Shown in pieces: positions 5,993-16,589 of a stretch of 64,000 bases of DNA. Source of the DNA: JAENVU01 sp046598395 (GTDB lineage: Bacteria > Actinomycetota > Acidimicrobiia > IMCC26256 > JAENVU01). The notes under the pieces were generated by a model. The model was given only the letters and a program-made list of their open reading frames with translations. It did no database searches and was not told where the DNA came from. Each line of letters begins with the position of its first letter. The stretch's first letter is position 1. The stretch is from contig JBKJIQ010000015.1 of assembly GCA_046598395.1 (NCBI GenBank), positions 1-64,000 of the forward strand, in the 5' to 3' direction. Both the position numbers and the translations under genes were made by a program.

Positions 5993-8236
5993 CTACTTCC
6001 GGATGAGTCGAAGCTTCGCCCCGACGTTCGGGAGGGTGTCGGGCGGCGCGGACTCGCATCGCACTCCCGGGGTTTCCACCAGGATCTTGATCGTGGTCGT
6101 CCCGGGAGCGACCGTGATGGACCTCGCCTGCGACGACCCGTCCGCCGCGATCGGCACGGAACGGTGCCCGATGATCACGTGACCACCCGACGCGTAGGAC
6201 AAACGGCCGTCGAGTTTGACAACGAGACTCCGCGCTACCGCCCTGCGGCCCGGGTTGACGAGCGAGAGTGCACCGCGCGCACAGATCTCTGCGGCTTGGC
6301 CTCGATTGACAATCGGGTGAGCATCGGTCGCCAGGTAAAGCCGCGGTGCGTCCAGCATCTGTCGCACCAGCCGGCGACGGGCAGTGGAGCTCGTACCACC
6401 GAGCGATGATGCCGCGGCTGACCGCAGGTTCCACGCGACGAGACGACGATCGCTCGTCACGATCGGTGCGCCCAACAATCGCCGGAGCTTCTTCACCTCC
6501 ACGGCACCGTTGTCCGGGAACCCCGATCGATCAACCATCAAGCCCGAGAACCCCATGGCCGAGAGACCCCGCACCAGTTCGTGCGCGTGGAGCACCGAAG
6601 CCGGCCATTGCCACTCCCCACTCCGGCCGCGGATTCCACCCGCGCTCCAACCCAAACTGCGCGAGTGCAGGTACCCCTCCTTGATCGGATCATGTGCCGA
6701 CATGCGTTCAACCACACCGTGCTCCGGGAAATCAGCCACGGGAAGTTGGAACACCATCGCGCCGCGCGGCAGGCGTCGTTCGAGTCTCGCGACGAACGCG
6801 GCATCGGCGTGCCAGCGATGTTCTCGCGCGGCGGCGTTGGCCATTGCCGCGTTCGAGCTGGTCGGATTCGGCATCAGCGCGGGCGACGATTGATCCAGCA
6901 CGCAGCCCACCAACACCACGGCGAGGATCGACACCCACGCGAGCCGGGGGCGACGCCAGGATCGACCCGTTGCCCGCCGCACGATGCCCACCCGAACTCG
7001 GTCCAGCAGTCGGGCGAACACCACGATGCACGCGAACGCGACCACGATCGCTATTCGCGTCCAGGCGCGAATCCCCCCGAGCCCCGTGAGCTCCAGCGCC
7101 CGACTCACACCACCCTTCGTCGCGAGGATGAGTGATGCCAGGATGACAACTCCGAGCCGCGCTTCGTACGTCCACCCGCGACGATCTCCCCTGTGCACCA
7201 CGCGCACGAGGAGCGCAACGATCGCAATCACGAAACCAATGGCCGCCGCGAGTCCGAGTTGCGCGGTCCCGAGCCCTTGGAGGCCGGGCTCGTACAGCCG
7301 ATCCGCCAGCGCGGCGAAGGGACCAAACCGATGCGCGGTGACCGGACTCAACAGCTCGACGATCCGCAGCGGATAGAACTCCGCAACTCCGCGTTGACGA
7401 TCCGGAACGCCGAGAATATTCGGCGCGTGTTGGGCGCGGAACAGCAGCGTGGGCAGGTTGGCCAGGACCGATGCGCTGAGCCCAACCGCACCGAAGACCA
7501 GGGCCATCACCAACCGACCGGGACGCCGATGAGCCAGCGCGCCCACCGTGGCGCAGATCACGAGCAGCGACAGGAGGAAGGCGAGGTAATAGATCCCGGT
7601 CACCCCGATCAGCACCGTCCCGAACAGCAACCATCGGATCCGCCACCACGCTTCGCGGTGGCGGAACGCGCGCACCGATGGCAGCCCCGAATCGGGGCCG
7701 AGCACCTTCATGCAGAGGAGCACGACGATCGGGATGCCCACGTAGAAGGCCAGGTTCTCGTGCGCCACACCATTGCGAAAGTGATACGGCGCGAGCGAGA
7801 AGAGCACCGCGCCCACCACGGCGGCGGACCACGAACACCGCAGCGAGCGCAGAACGGGAAATGCCACCAGGGCGATGAGCGGGAAGGTCAAGAGCCAGAA
7901 CAGATTGAAGGTGAGCGGGACGTCATCGGTGGTGTCGACGATCCCCTTCTTGATGCCATAGGCGAGCAGATCCCCACCCATCGGCCACTCGGCCCACTCT
8001 TGTTTGAACGGCGCGTTGAGCTTCGGGTTGCGATTGAACCAGCCGGCCTCGTGCACGTTCTTGATCAACATCATGTCGAGCGTGGCGTCTTGCTCGTCGT
8101 CGCGCGGCGCGTGCGCGTACTGGAACGGCACGTGGAGATCCACGTTCCAGAGTTGGGTCACCGCGGTGACCGCGATGGTCGACAGCAGTGCCGCAAGCAG
8201 CGCTCCGGCAACGATCGAACGTCTGCGACTCATCAT
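5993..8236 (-). CDS. Large polytopic membrane protein, GT-C-like
   Basis: A 747-aa protein with an N-terminal signal-anchor (RRRSIVAGALLAALLSTIAVTAV) and about ten further hydrophobic segments in its first 470 residues, followed by a roughly 270-residue soluble, probably extracytoplasmic part. The first loop contains PRDDEQDATLDMMLIKNVHEAGW and a downstream WAEWPMGGD, an acidic first loop as in lipid-linked GT-C glycosyltransferases and YfhO-like proteins. I infer a glycosyl- or related cell-envelope transferase. ATG ATG gives starts at 8236 or 8233. It begins 8 bp after the P450 stop and is probably cotranscribed with it. Confidence 0.6.
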   Translation of the reverse strand: MMSRRRSIVAGALLAALLSTIAVTAVTQLWNVDLHVPFQYAHAPRDDEQDATLDMMLIKNVHEAGWFNRNPKLNAPFKQEWAEWPMGGDLLAYGIKKGIVDTTDDVPLTFNLFWLLTFPLIALVAFPVLRSLRCSWSAAVVGAVLFSLAPYHFRNGVAHENLAFYVGIPIVVLLCMKVLGPDSGLPSVRAFRHREAWWRIRWLLFGTVLIGVTGIYYLAFLLSLLVICATVGALAHRRPGRLVMALVFGAVGLSASVLANLPTLLFRAQHAPNILGVPDRQRGVAEFYPLRIVELLSPVTAHRFGPFAALADRLYEPGLQGLGTAQLGLAAAIGFVIAIVALLVRVVHRGDRRGWTYEARLGVVILASLILATKGGVSRALELTGLGGIRAWTRIAIVVAFACIVVFARLLDRVRVGIVRRATGRSWRRPRLAWVSILAVVLVGCVLDQSSPALMPNPTSSNAAMANAAAREHRWHADAAFVARLERRLPRGAMVFQLPVADFPEHGVVERMSAHDPIKEGYLHSRSLGWSAGGIRGRSGEWQWPASVLHAHELVRGLSAMGFSGLMVDRSGFPDNGAVEVKKLRRLLGAPIVTSDRRLVAWNLRSAAASSLGGTSSTARRRLVRQMLDAPRLYLATDAHPIVNRGQAAEICARGALSLVNPGRRAVARSLVVKLDGRLSYASGGHVIIGHRSVPIAADGSSQARSITVAPGTTTIKILVETPGVRCESAPPDTLPNVGAKLRLIRK

Positions 8237-8244
8237 GGTTTCGG

Positions 8245-9453
8245 CTATGGCACCGCCGGCGATGCCGGGGCTCCGGTGAGGGTCACGGGGAGGTGCCGCG
8301 GTCCGTTGGCCCAGAACACCGGGACCGGTTCGCGCTCGTAACCGTCATCCACGTTCGCGGTCGCGACGCGGTCGAGAAACACTTCGAGTGCGATGCGGCC
8401 TTCGAGCCTCGCCAGTGATGCACCCGGGCACACGTGGGGCCCACCACCAAACGCGAGGTGATCCTTCGGACTCGAGCGATCAATCCTGAACGCGTCCGGC
8501 GTCTCGTACGTCTGCTCGTCGCGGTTCGCGGACGCCAGGCCGAATGCAACCTTCACCCCCACCGGGATTGCGACGCCCGCCACGGTGGTGGCCGCAATGC
8601 AATCGCGGAGCAGCACATGGATGGGTGAGTCGTGGCGCAGCGACTCCTCGACCGCGATTGGTATCAGCTCCCGCTCGGCCCGGAGCGCGGCGAAGAGATC
8701 GGCATCGCCGCACACGGTTTCGAGCAGGTTGCCGATGAGATGCCTGGTGGTTTCGTTGCCCGACATGAGCAGGAACGCGAGCTGAGTCCGCATCTCGAGG
8801 TCGGTCAACCGGACACCATCGACCTCGGTGTGGATCAGCCGCGTCACGAAGTCGTCTGGCGGCTGCGCCGCAGCTTTGCGAGCCGCGATCATCGAGTCGA
8901 GATATTCGGTGAACTCGGGAGCAACTCCCGCAAGCCCTTCGCCGTCGACGCCAACTTCGCGGCGATTCTTCGTGGCGTAGGTAGACTGCACGACGAAGTC
9001 GGACCACTCGGAGAACCGCCAGTGGTCATGAGGGTCGACGCCGAGCATGTGCGCGATCACCGTTGCCGGAATCGGCGTCACGTAATCGGCCACGAGGTCA
9101 CCGCCACCGCGAGCGACGATTCCGTCCAGTAACTCGTGGCAGAGTCGGTGAACGAACGGTTCGACCCGACCCACGCGATGTTGGGCAATGGCCGAGTTGA
9201 TGATTCGGCGGATCTCACTGTGACGCGGCTCGGGGATCTCGTTGATGAGCTGCTCCTCGGCGGGTACCACCACGCCCGGCTCACGGAAGCTGGCCTGGAA
9301 CGCCTCGATGTTCTTGGTCGCCGCGAGTACGTCGTCGTGGCACGCGAGGTACACCGCTCCCGACAGGGTCGTGGAGACCGGACACGCCGCGCGCCGATCG
9401 GCAAGCACCGCGTAGGGAACCCCGGCGGTGGTGTCGAGCGGGTCCGTGGTCAC
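8245..9453 (-). CDS. Cytochrome P450
   Basis: A 402-aa soluble bacterial P450 with all core motifs: the I-helix oxygen-activation segment LLMSGNETTRHLIGN, the K-helix ExxR (ESLRHDSP), and the heme loop FGGGPHVCPGASLAR with the thiolate ligand at C342. The start is GTG 9453 (MTTDPLDTTAG). Bacterial class I P450s need a ferredoxin and reductase; none is adjacent. With the steroid-type thiolase/hydratase operon nearby, a role in oxidising lipids or terpenoids is plausible, but the sequence does not reveal the substrate. Confidence 0.93.
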   Translation of the reverse strand: MTTDPLDTTAGVPYAVLADRRAACPVSTTLSGAVYLACHDDVLAATKNIEAFQASFREPGVVVPAEEQLINEIPEPRHSEIRRIINSAIAQHRVGRVEPFVHRLCHELLDGIVARGGGDLVADYVTPIPATVIAHMLGVDPHDHWRFSEWSDFVVQSTYATKNRREVGVDGEGLAGVAPEFTEYLDSMIAARKAAAQPPDDFVTRLIHTEVDGVRLTDLEMRTQLAFLLMSGNETTRHLIGNLLETVCGDADLFAALRAERELIPIAVEESLRHDSPIHVLLRDCIAATTVAGVAIPVGVKVAFGLASANRDEQTYETPDAFRIDRSSPKDHLAFGGGPHVCPGASLARLEGRIALEVFLDRVATANVDDGYEREPVPVFWANGPRHLPVTLTGAPASPAVP

Positions 9454-9493
9454 AGGCCGCAGCCTGGCACGACTCGCGGGGTCGGGCGCGGGA

Positions 9494-10351
9494 TCAGGAG
9501 CTGATCGGAGCGGCGTCGAACGTGGCCGCGAGCCCGCCGAGCGCCACTCGCCACTCGGGGGGAGTTGCCGCCGGCAACGGCTCCCGCAGGCTCAGCGCTT
9601 CGACCAAGCTCACCGATCCGCCGCGCAGACACGGCGACCCCGCCACAGCGGGACCGGCGTGCAACGCGACCGACTCGCCGACCTCGAGGACGAAGTCCGT
9701 GTCCGGATCGGTCGCTTCCACCGCGAATCGTTGAGAGGCTGGGACCGTCGATTCCTGCGCATGACTCAGCGCCAACGCCGGACTCAACGCGGCGGCGTAC
9801 CGCAGTGAGATGCGGACCTCATCGGCATGAACCACCGGATCGAGCCCCAGCGGCCGCGCAATATCTCGTTCGTGGATCCAGCAGTCCCACAACGCGTGGC
9901 TGGCGAGCAGTCGAATCGGAACATGACCTGCGGGCGACTCCGCAGTCATGGACCACCCTCGCTCGTCGAGCCCGTCGATCGCGCCGAGGAACCCATCGTT
10001 CGAGGCCACGAACTGAGCAAGCACGTCGTCGGGCGTGAGCGTCCGCATGGGCTCCACCATCAACGGTGGCGTCGCGGCTGGGTCGAAGGCCGCAAGTAAG
10101 CGGGTCGGGCTACCGGCCAGGCCGGCCACCACTGACGCTTCCCAGAACGCGTTCACGCCAATGAGATGCGCCACCACATCCTGGACGGACCAACCCGCAC
10201 ACCGGCTCGCAGCCTGCCACTGCTGCTCATCAAGTCGGGCCAACATCGCCTCGAACCGGCGGCGCTGACGCGCGACCGGCACCACGTGATCGTCCCAGTT
10301 TCCGTCGATCGAGATGATGGGGAGTCCGTCGTAGCGCGGTGACAGTTTCAT
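9494..10351 (-). CDS. MDMPI-type (maleylpyruvate isomerase N-terminal) protein
   Basis: A 285-aa protein with the DinB-like four-helix metal-binding domain in its N-terminal half: RCAGWSVQDVVAHLIGVNAFW, then HALWDCWIHERDI, supplying the His/Glu/His metal triad. This fold serves mycothiol-dependent enzymes in actinobacteria. A C-terminal domain of about 90 residues resembles the MDMPI C-terminal domain. The start is the ATG at 10351 (MKLSPRYDG). The reaction is unknown; adjacency to P450 suggests small-molecule metabolism. Confidence 0.75.
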   Translation of the reverse strand: MKLSPRYDGLPIISIDGNWDDHVVPVARQRRRFEAMLARLDEQQWQAASRCAGWSVQDVVAHLIGVNAFWEASVVAGLAGSPTRLLAAFDPAATPPLMVEPMRTLTPDDVLAQFVASNDGFLGAIDGLDERGWSMTAESPAGHVPIRLLASHALWDCWIHERDIARPLGLDPVVHADEVRISLRYAAALSPALALSHAQESTVPASQRFAVEATDPDTDFVLEVGESVALHAGPAVAGSPCLRGGSVSLVEALSLREPLPAATPPEWRVALGGLAATFDAAPISS

Positions 10352-10401
10352 GACCGCCGACGGTACCTGCTGGACCCGGTCCGGGACCAAGGGTCAAGGC
10401 T

Positions 10402-12216
10402 GTGACTTCCGGCGCCGAAACAACCCCCATGTACAGCCGACACTCTCACGCTGCCGAGCACAACGGCGAGCACGTCATCGAATCCAACGCCCGCGGTTAC
10501 GACGTCCTCCGGGACCCGGCGCTGAACAAGGGGATCGCATTCCCCGTGGCCGAACGCGAGCAACTCGGCCTCGTGGGCCTGTTGCCGAACGCCAAGCCCA
10601 TGGAGCTGGCACAGCAGGTGGACCTGGCGTTCACGCACTACGAAGCGCAGGCCACCGACCTCGAGAAACACATCTTCATGTGGACGTTGCACGACAACAA
10701 CGTCACCTTGTTCTATGCGCTGATGCAGAAGCATCTCCTCGCCATGTTGCCAGTGGTGTATGACCCCACGGTCGGCGAGGCCATCGAGCAGTTCAGCGAG
10801 ATCTCCACGCGCCCACGCGGTGTGTTCCTGTCGGTGGATGACCCCGACGGCGTGGAAGCCGCGCTCGTAGCCACCGGAGCCGGCGCGGATGAGATCGACC
10901 TCATCGTGGCCACCGATGCCGAAGAGATCCTCGGCATCGGCGACTGGGGTGCCAACGGCATCGACATCTCCATCGGCAAGCTCGCGGTGTACACGGCGGC
11001 CGCAGGCATCGATCCTCACCGGGTCCTCCCCGTGGTCCTCGACGTCGGGACCGACAACGCGGCGTTGCTCAACGATCCCCTCTACATCGGCAACCGTCAT
11101 GGCCGCGTTCGTGGTCAGGCCTACGACGACTTCGTGGACGCATACGTGCAGGCGGTGCGCAAGGTGTTCCCGAACGCGGTCCTGCACTGGGAAGACTTCG
11201 GCTCGACGAACTGTCGGCGCATCCTCGATCGCTACCGCGACACGTGTGCGACCTTCAATGACGACATGCAGGGTACGGGCGCGATCGCGATGTCCGGCCT
11301 GTTCAACGCACTCAAGGTCGCCGACACCCTGTGGCGCGACCAGCGCGTCGTCTTGCTCGGCGGTGGGACTGCCGGTTGTGGCATCGCCGATCAGATCCGC
11401 GACCAGATGGTGCGGGACGGCCTGACCTCGGAGGAGGCCATCAGTCGAATCCATGTCGTTGATCTGCCTGGTCTCCTCACCGACGACATGAGCGACGGAC
11501 TGTTGGACTATCAGCGTCGGTACGCCAAGGCGCAGGCCGATGTGGCCGGTTGGGAACGCAGCGCGCCGACGGTCGACACCGCCGCCGCGGCCCGCTGGCC
11601 CGCGATGGCTGCGTTGCAACAAGAACGCGCCAAGACCGGGATCATCGATCTGGCAGCAACCGTGGCCAACGTGAAGCCCACGATCCTGATCGGCACCTCC
11701 ACCACCCCCGGCCGCTTCACCGAAGCGATCATCAAAGACATGGCCGCGCACGTGGAACACCCCATCGTGTTCCCGCTCTCAAATCCCACGCCGCTGGCCG
11801 AGGCCACCCCCGCTCAGATCCTCACCTGGTCGAAGGGCAAGGCACTGGTGGCCACCGGTTCGCCGTTCGACGATGTCAACGTCAACGGCGTTACCCACCG
11901 GATCGGCCAAGCGAACAACGCGGCGCTCTATCCCGGTCTCGGACTCGGAACGATCGTGGCCCGCGCCACCAAGATCACCGACGAGATGATCCTGGCTGCG
12001 GCACTCGCGGTTGCGGGTCGGGCCGATCTCACCGCACCGGGCGCGGCGTTGCTTCCCTCGAACCGCGACCTGCGCGCCACTTCGAGCGTGGTCGCAGTGG
12101 ATGTCATCAAGGTGGCTCAGGCGCAAGGCGTTGCCGGTGCCGACATCGACAGCCCGGTGGAGGCAGTTCGGCTCGCCGAATGGTGGCCCGAGTACCGCCG
12201 CGTGATCGCGGCATAG
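10402..12216 (+). CDS. NAD-dependent malic enzyme
   Basis: A 604-aa malic enzyme of the large eukaryote/SfcA-type: oxidative decarboxylation of malate to pyruvate and CO2. The signature HWEDFGSTNCRRILDRYRD, with metal-binding residues in FNDDMQGTGAIAMSGL, is intact, and VVLLGGGTAGCGIADQI is the NAD-binding Rossmann turn. Internal GIDISIGKLAVYTAAAGIDP and CHS-like C-terminal segments fit the family. The start is uncertain: GTG 10402, or ATG 10429 (MYSRHSHAAEHNG). It is followed after 3 bp by fumarase, so fumarate-to-malate-to-pyruvate flux would be produced together. Confidence 0.92.
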   Translation: MTSGAETTPMYSRHSHAAEHNGEHVIESNARGYDVLRDPALNKGIAFPVAEREQLGLVGLLPNAKPMELAQQVDLAFTHYEAQATDLEKHIFMWTLHDNNVTLFYALMQKHLLAMLPVVYDPTVGEAIEQFSEISTRPRGVFLSVDDPDGVEAALVATGAGADEIDLIVATDAEEILGIGDWGANGIDISIGKLAVYTAAAGIDPHRVLPVVLDVGTDNAALLNDPLYIGNRHGRVRGQAYDDFVDAYVQAVRKVFPNAVLHWEDFGSTNCRRILDRYRDTCATFNDDMQGTGAIAMSGLFNALKVADTLWRDQRVVLLGGGTAGCGIADQIRDQMVRDGLTSEEAISRIHVVDLPGLLTDDMSDGLLDYQRRYAKAQADVAGWERSAPTVDTAAAARWPAMAALQQERAKTGIIDLAATVANVKPTILIGTSTTPGRFTEAIIKDMAAHVEHPIVFPLSNPTPLAEATPAQILTWSKGKALVATGSPFDDVNVNGVTHRIGQANNAALYPGLGLGTIVARATKITDEMILAAALAVAGRADLTAPGAALLPSNRDLRATSSVVAVDVIKVAQAQGVAGADIDSPVEAVRLAEWWPEYRRVIAA

Positions 12217-12219
12217 GCG

Positions 12220-13692
<1,473 letters not shown>

Positions 13693-13720
13693 CCGGGCGA
13701 TCTGCTCCTACGATGCCGCC

Positions 13721-15169
13721 ATGGCGCTCCGCAACGAACCGCTGCGAACGCTGCGCCGACACTCGGTTCCGGCGTGGTGGCGCGATGCCAAGCTCGGGAT
13801 CTTCGTGCACTGGACGCCCGCGTCGGTACCCGGATTCGCGCCGACAGAATCGGAAATCGGTGAACTGTTCCAGTCCTCCGAACCCAACCCATTGGCCCGC
13901 TCGCCGTATAGCGAGTGGTACGAGAACTCAATGCGCTTCCCGGACAGCGCGGTGGCGCGCCACCACCGCGCCACGTATGGCAACCGGCCCTATACGGCGT
14001 TCGCGAAAGACTGGCAGGACGGCCTCGCGCAGTGGGACCCCGACGAATGGGCGCAGCGCTTCGCGGCCACCGGCGCGCGATACGTGGTGTTGGTGGCCAA
14101 GCACGCAGACGGATACAGCCTCTGGCCCACCACCGTTGCCCACCCCCACCGAGCGGCGTGGCACTCGCCGCGCGATGTGGTGGGCGAGATGGCCGAGGCC
14201 GTCCGTGGCGCAGGGATGCGCTTCGGCATCTACTACTGCGGCGGGCTCGATTGGAGCTTTGAACCGCGCCCGATGGGTTCGATGGCCGACGCCATCGCCT
14301 CGATACCCCGCGGGACCTACCCGGCCTACGCAGAAGCCCAGATGCGCGAACTCATCGAGCGATACCGGCCGAGCGTGGTGTGGAACGACGTCGCGTGGCC
14401 CACCGAGGCCAACCGCCTCTGGCCGTTGCTCCAGACCTACTACCAACGGGTCCCCGACGGCGTCATTAACGACCGGTGGATGCCATGGAACCCGCTGTTC
14501 GCCGCGGCGCGCACCAACCTCGGCGCCCGGCTGATCGACGCGGGCTCGCGACGGCAAGCGCGTCGCGATGCCGGGCTCCTCCCCCCGAGACCTCCCCACT
14601 TCGACGTCCGCACCCCGGAGTACCTCACGTTCCCGGATATCCAGCGCGAACCCTGGGAAACGGTGCGCGGGATGGACCGCAGCTTCGGTTACAACGCCAA
14701 CTCGCGGCCCGAACATTTCGCCACCCACGATGACCTGCTCTGGATGCTCACCGACGTCGCAGCCAAGGGCGGCAACCTGCTCCTGAACGTGGGGCCACGC
14801 GGCGTTGACGCCCAGATTCCCGAGAAGCAGCTGAGCCGCCTCACCTGGCTCAGCGAGTGGGTCGTTCCCCATCGCTGCGCCCTCACCGGCACCCGCCCCT
14901 GGGTCACTCCCGGAACCACCACGGTGGAAGGTCATCCGCTGCGCTACACCGCACGTGACAGCACCGTGTTCGCCTTCGTTCAGGGCGCGCGAGATCAGAT
15001 CACACTCCCGGATATGCGCGCCACCACCACCACCGCGGTGACGACCGTGCAAGGCGCACCACTGCCGTGGCGCGACTCACCTGAAGGCATCGTCGTGGAT
15101 CTTCCCGAATCCGCGCTTCGACCCGAGCCGACCGTCGTGGCAACGTCTCCAGTGGACGCTCGATACTGA
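13721..15169 (+). CDS. Alpha-L-fucosidase, GH29
   Basis: A 482-aa GH29 retaining alpha-L-fucosidase. KLGIFVHWTPASVPGFAP is the conserved start of the barrel, RYVVLVAKHADGYSLWPT the HxDGF-like strand, and RPSVVWNDVAWPTE carries the likely nucleophile Asp. GGNLLLNVGPRGVDAQIP closes the catalytic domain. A small C-terminal beta domain follows. There is no signal peptide, so it should act in the cytoplasm on imported fucosides. It lies 28 bp after fumC and may be cotranscribed. Confidence 0.88.
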   Translation: MALRNEPLRTLRRHSVPAWWRDAKLGIFVHWTPASVPGFAPTESEIGELFQSSEPNPLARSPYSEWYENSMRFPDSAVARHHRATYGNRPYTAFAKDWQDGLAQWDPDEWAQRFAATGARYVVLVAKHADGYSLWPTTVAHPHRAAWHSPRDVVGEMAEAVRGAGMRFGIYYCGGLDWSFEPRPMGSMADAIASIPRGTYPAYAEAQMRELIERYRPSVVWNDVAWPTEANRLWPLLQTYYQRVPDGVINDRWMPWNPLFAAARTNLGARLIDAGSRRQARRDAGLLPPRPPHFDVRTPEYLTFPDIQREPWETVRGMDRSFGYNANSRPEHFATHDDLLWMLTDVAAKGGNLLLNVGPRGVDAQIPEKQLSRLTWLSEWVVPHRCALTGTRPWVTPGTTTVEGHPLRYTARDSTVFAFVQGARDQITLPDMRATTTTAVTTVQGAPLPWRDSPEGIVVDLPESALRPEPTVVATSPVDARY

Positions 15170-15251
15170 CCGAGCGCCACCGAGGCCTGATTGCCGCGGC
15201 CCGGTGAACGCCGTTAAGGTGCTCCGTCCAGCTTCTGATTCGGGGGATCCG

Positions 15252-16565
15252 TTGCGTCACTACAAACTCGTCGCGTCCGTAGGAATCGTGCTTGCTCTGT
15301 TCGGGGCCGGCTGCAGCGAATCGGCGAAGCCGACCGCGAAGGCAGGGAGTTCGACTACGACCCTGGGCAGGACCGCGACCGACTGCAAGCAGGCCGGTTC
15401 GATCGTCGCCTGTGCGCCTCCGGGCACGATGCTCACTCCCTACCTGCCCAAGACCGCCACCGCGGCCACCGGTTCCCCGATCGTGATTGGCACCATCAAT
15501 CAGGACACCGGCGCGGCTGGGGCGTTCCCGGAGCTCACCGCCGCCGACAAAGTCGCGGTCGACTTCATCAACACCGAACTCAACGGCGTCGATGGTCATC
15601 CGATCGAGCTGATTACCTGCAACACCAACTTCAGCCCGGACCTCTCCCAGAGCTGCGCACAGGAAATGGTGTCGAAGAAGGTCGCGGCCGTCGTCGGCGG
15701 TATCGACATCTGGGGCACGGGCATCCAGACTCTCGAGAACAATGGCATCCCCTACGTGGGGGGTATCCCGGTCAGTTTCCAGGCCGCGAGGAGCAAGGTG
15801 AGCTTCCAGTTCAGCGGGGGTACCTGGGGCGCGGCGTTGGGCATGGGTCAGTACGCGATCGAAAAGCTCAAGGCCAAGAACATCGCCATCATCTATGCCG
15901 ACTTCGGGCCCATCACCGACTCGGCCAAGTTGGCCGAGACGGTGTTGACCCGCCACGGAGCAAAAGTCACGCTCGTCGGTGTGAGCGCCATCAATGCCGA
16001 CATGGTCACGGCGATGAACGAAGCGGCGCAGTCCAAGCCCGATGCGGTCATCGCGCTGACGGCCGACACCGGCTGCAAACCCACGATGCTCACCGCGCAA
16101 CAGATCGGGTTGAAGGTGCCCATGCTGTTCACTGGCGCGTGCGCAGCCCCCAAGATCACCGATGCGGTCGGTGACGCGGCCGAAGGATCGATCTTCAATC
16201 TCGAAGCCGACCTCAACCCCAAGAATCCCGACAACGTGACCTATCAGGCCATCGCCGCGCGGTACGGCCCCAAGTACAACTACGAGGCGCGGGGCGCGGG
16301 CACGGTGTCGTTTCGGGCGATGATCAATCTCTACGCGACGCTCCGCGATATCGGAGCCGACAAGATCACGCCGGACGCGATCACCGCGGCGTTCCGCGCC
16401 GCCAAGGATGCCCCGAGCTTCTTCGGCCACCTGTACACCTGCGACGGTAAGCAGCTTGACGGCTACCCGGCGCTGTGTTCACCGCAACAAACACTGGGCC
16501 AGCTGAAGAACGGCGCGATTACCCAACTCACCGATTGGATCGACGTCGGCAAGTTCGCGGCGTAG
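15252..16565 (+). CDS. LivK-type ABC transporter substrate-binding lipoprotein
   Basis: A periplasmic-binding-protein type I (leucine/amide-binding family) lipoprotein. The TTG at 15252 was chosen because GGGGG lies about 6 nt upstream and it gives a clean lipoprotein signal, RHYKLVASVGIVLALFGAGC, with C21 as the acylated Cys. GTG 15204 would add 16 unsuitable residues. The mature protein has the GSPIVIGTINQDTGAAGAFPE opening and the KVAAVVGGIDIWGTG strand of the family. It starts the Liv operon and delivers the ligand to LivHM. The ligand could be a branched-chain amino acid, an amide or an aromatic compound. Confidence 0.9.
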   Translation: MRHYKLVASVGIVLALFGAGCSESAKPTAKAGSSTTTLGRTATDCKQAGSIVACAPPGTMLTPYLPKTATAATGSPIVIGTINQDTGAAGAFPELTAADKVAVDFINTELNGVDGHPIELITCNTNFSPDLSQSCAQEMVSKKVAAVVGGIDIWGTGIQTLENNGIPYVGGIPVSFQAARSKVSFQFSGGTWGAALGMGQYAIEKLKAKNIAIIYADFGPITDSAKLAETVLTRHGAKVTLVGVSAINADMVTAMNEAAQSKPDAVIALTADTGCKPTMLTAQQIGLKVPMLFTGACAAPKITDAVGDAAEGSIFNLEADLNPKNPDNVTYQAIAARYGPKYNYEARGAGTVSFRAMINLYATLRDIGADKITPDAITAAFRAAKDAPSFFGHLYTCDGKQLDGYPALCSPQQTLGQLKNGAITQLTDWIDVGKFAA

Positions 16566-16589
16566 CCCCGAGCGCGAACGCGTCGCCCC

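Noticed and set aside
7193..8341. Long plus-strand ORF of 382 codons
   Set aside because: It is antisense to the membrane protein and rich in His/Arg/Glu as expected for a shadow of hydrophobic coding sequence.
15204..15251. GTG 15204 as the start of the substrate-binding protein
   Set aside because: It would put 16 polar residues before the lipoprotein signal; the TTG at 15252 has a ribosome site and a normal signal.
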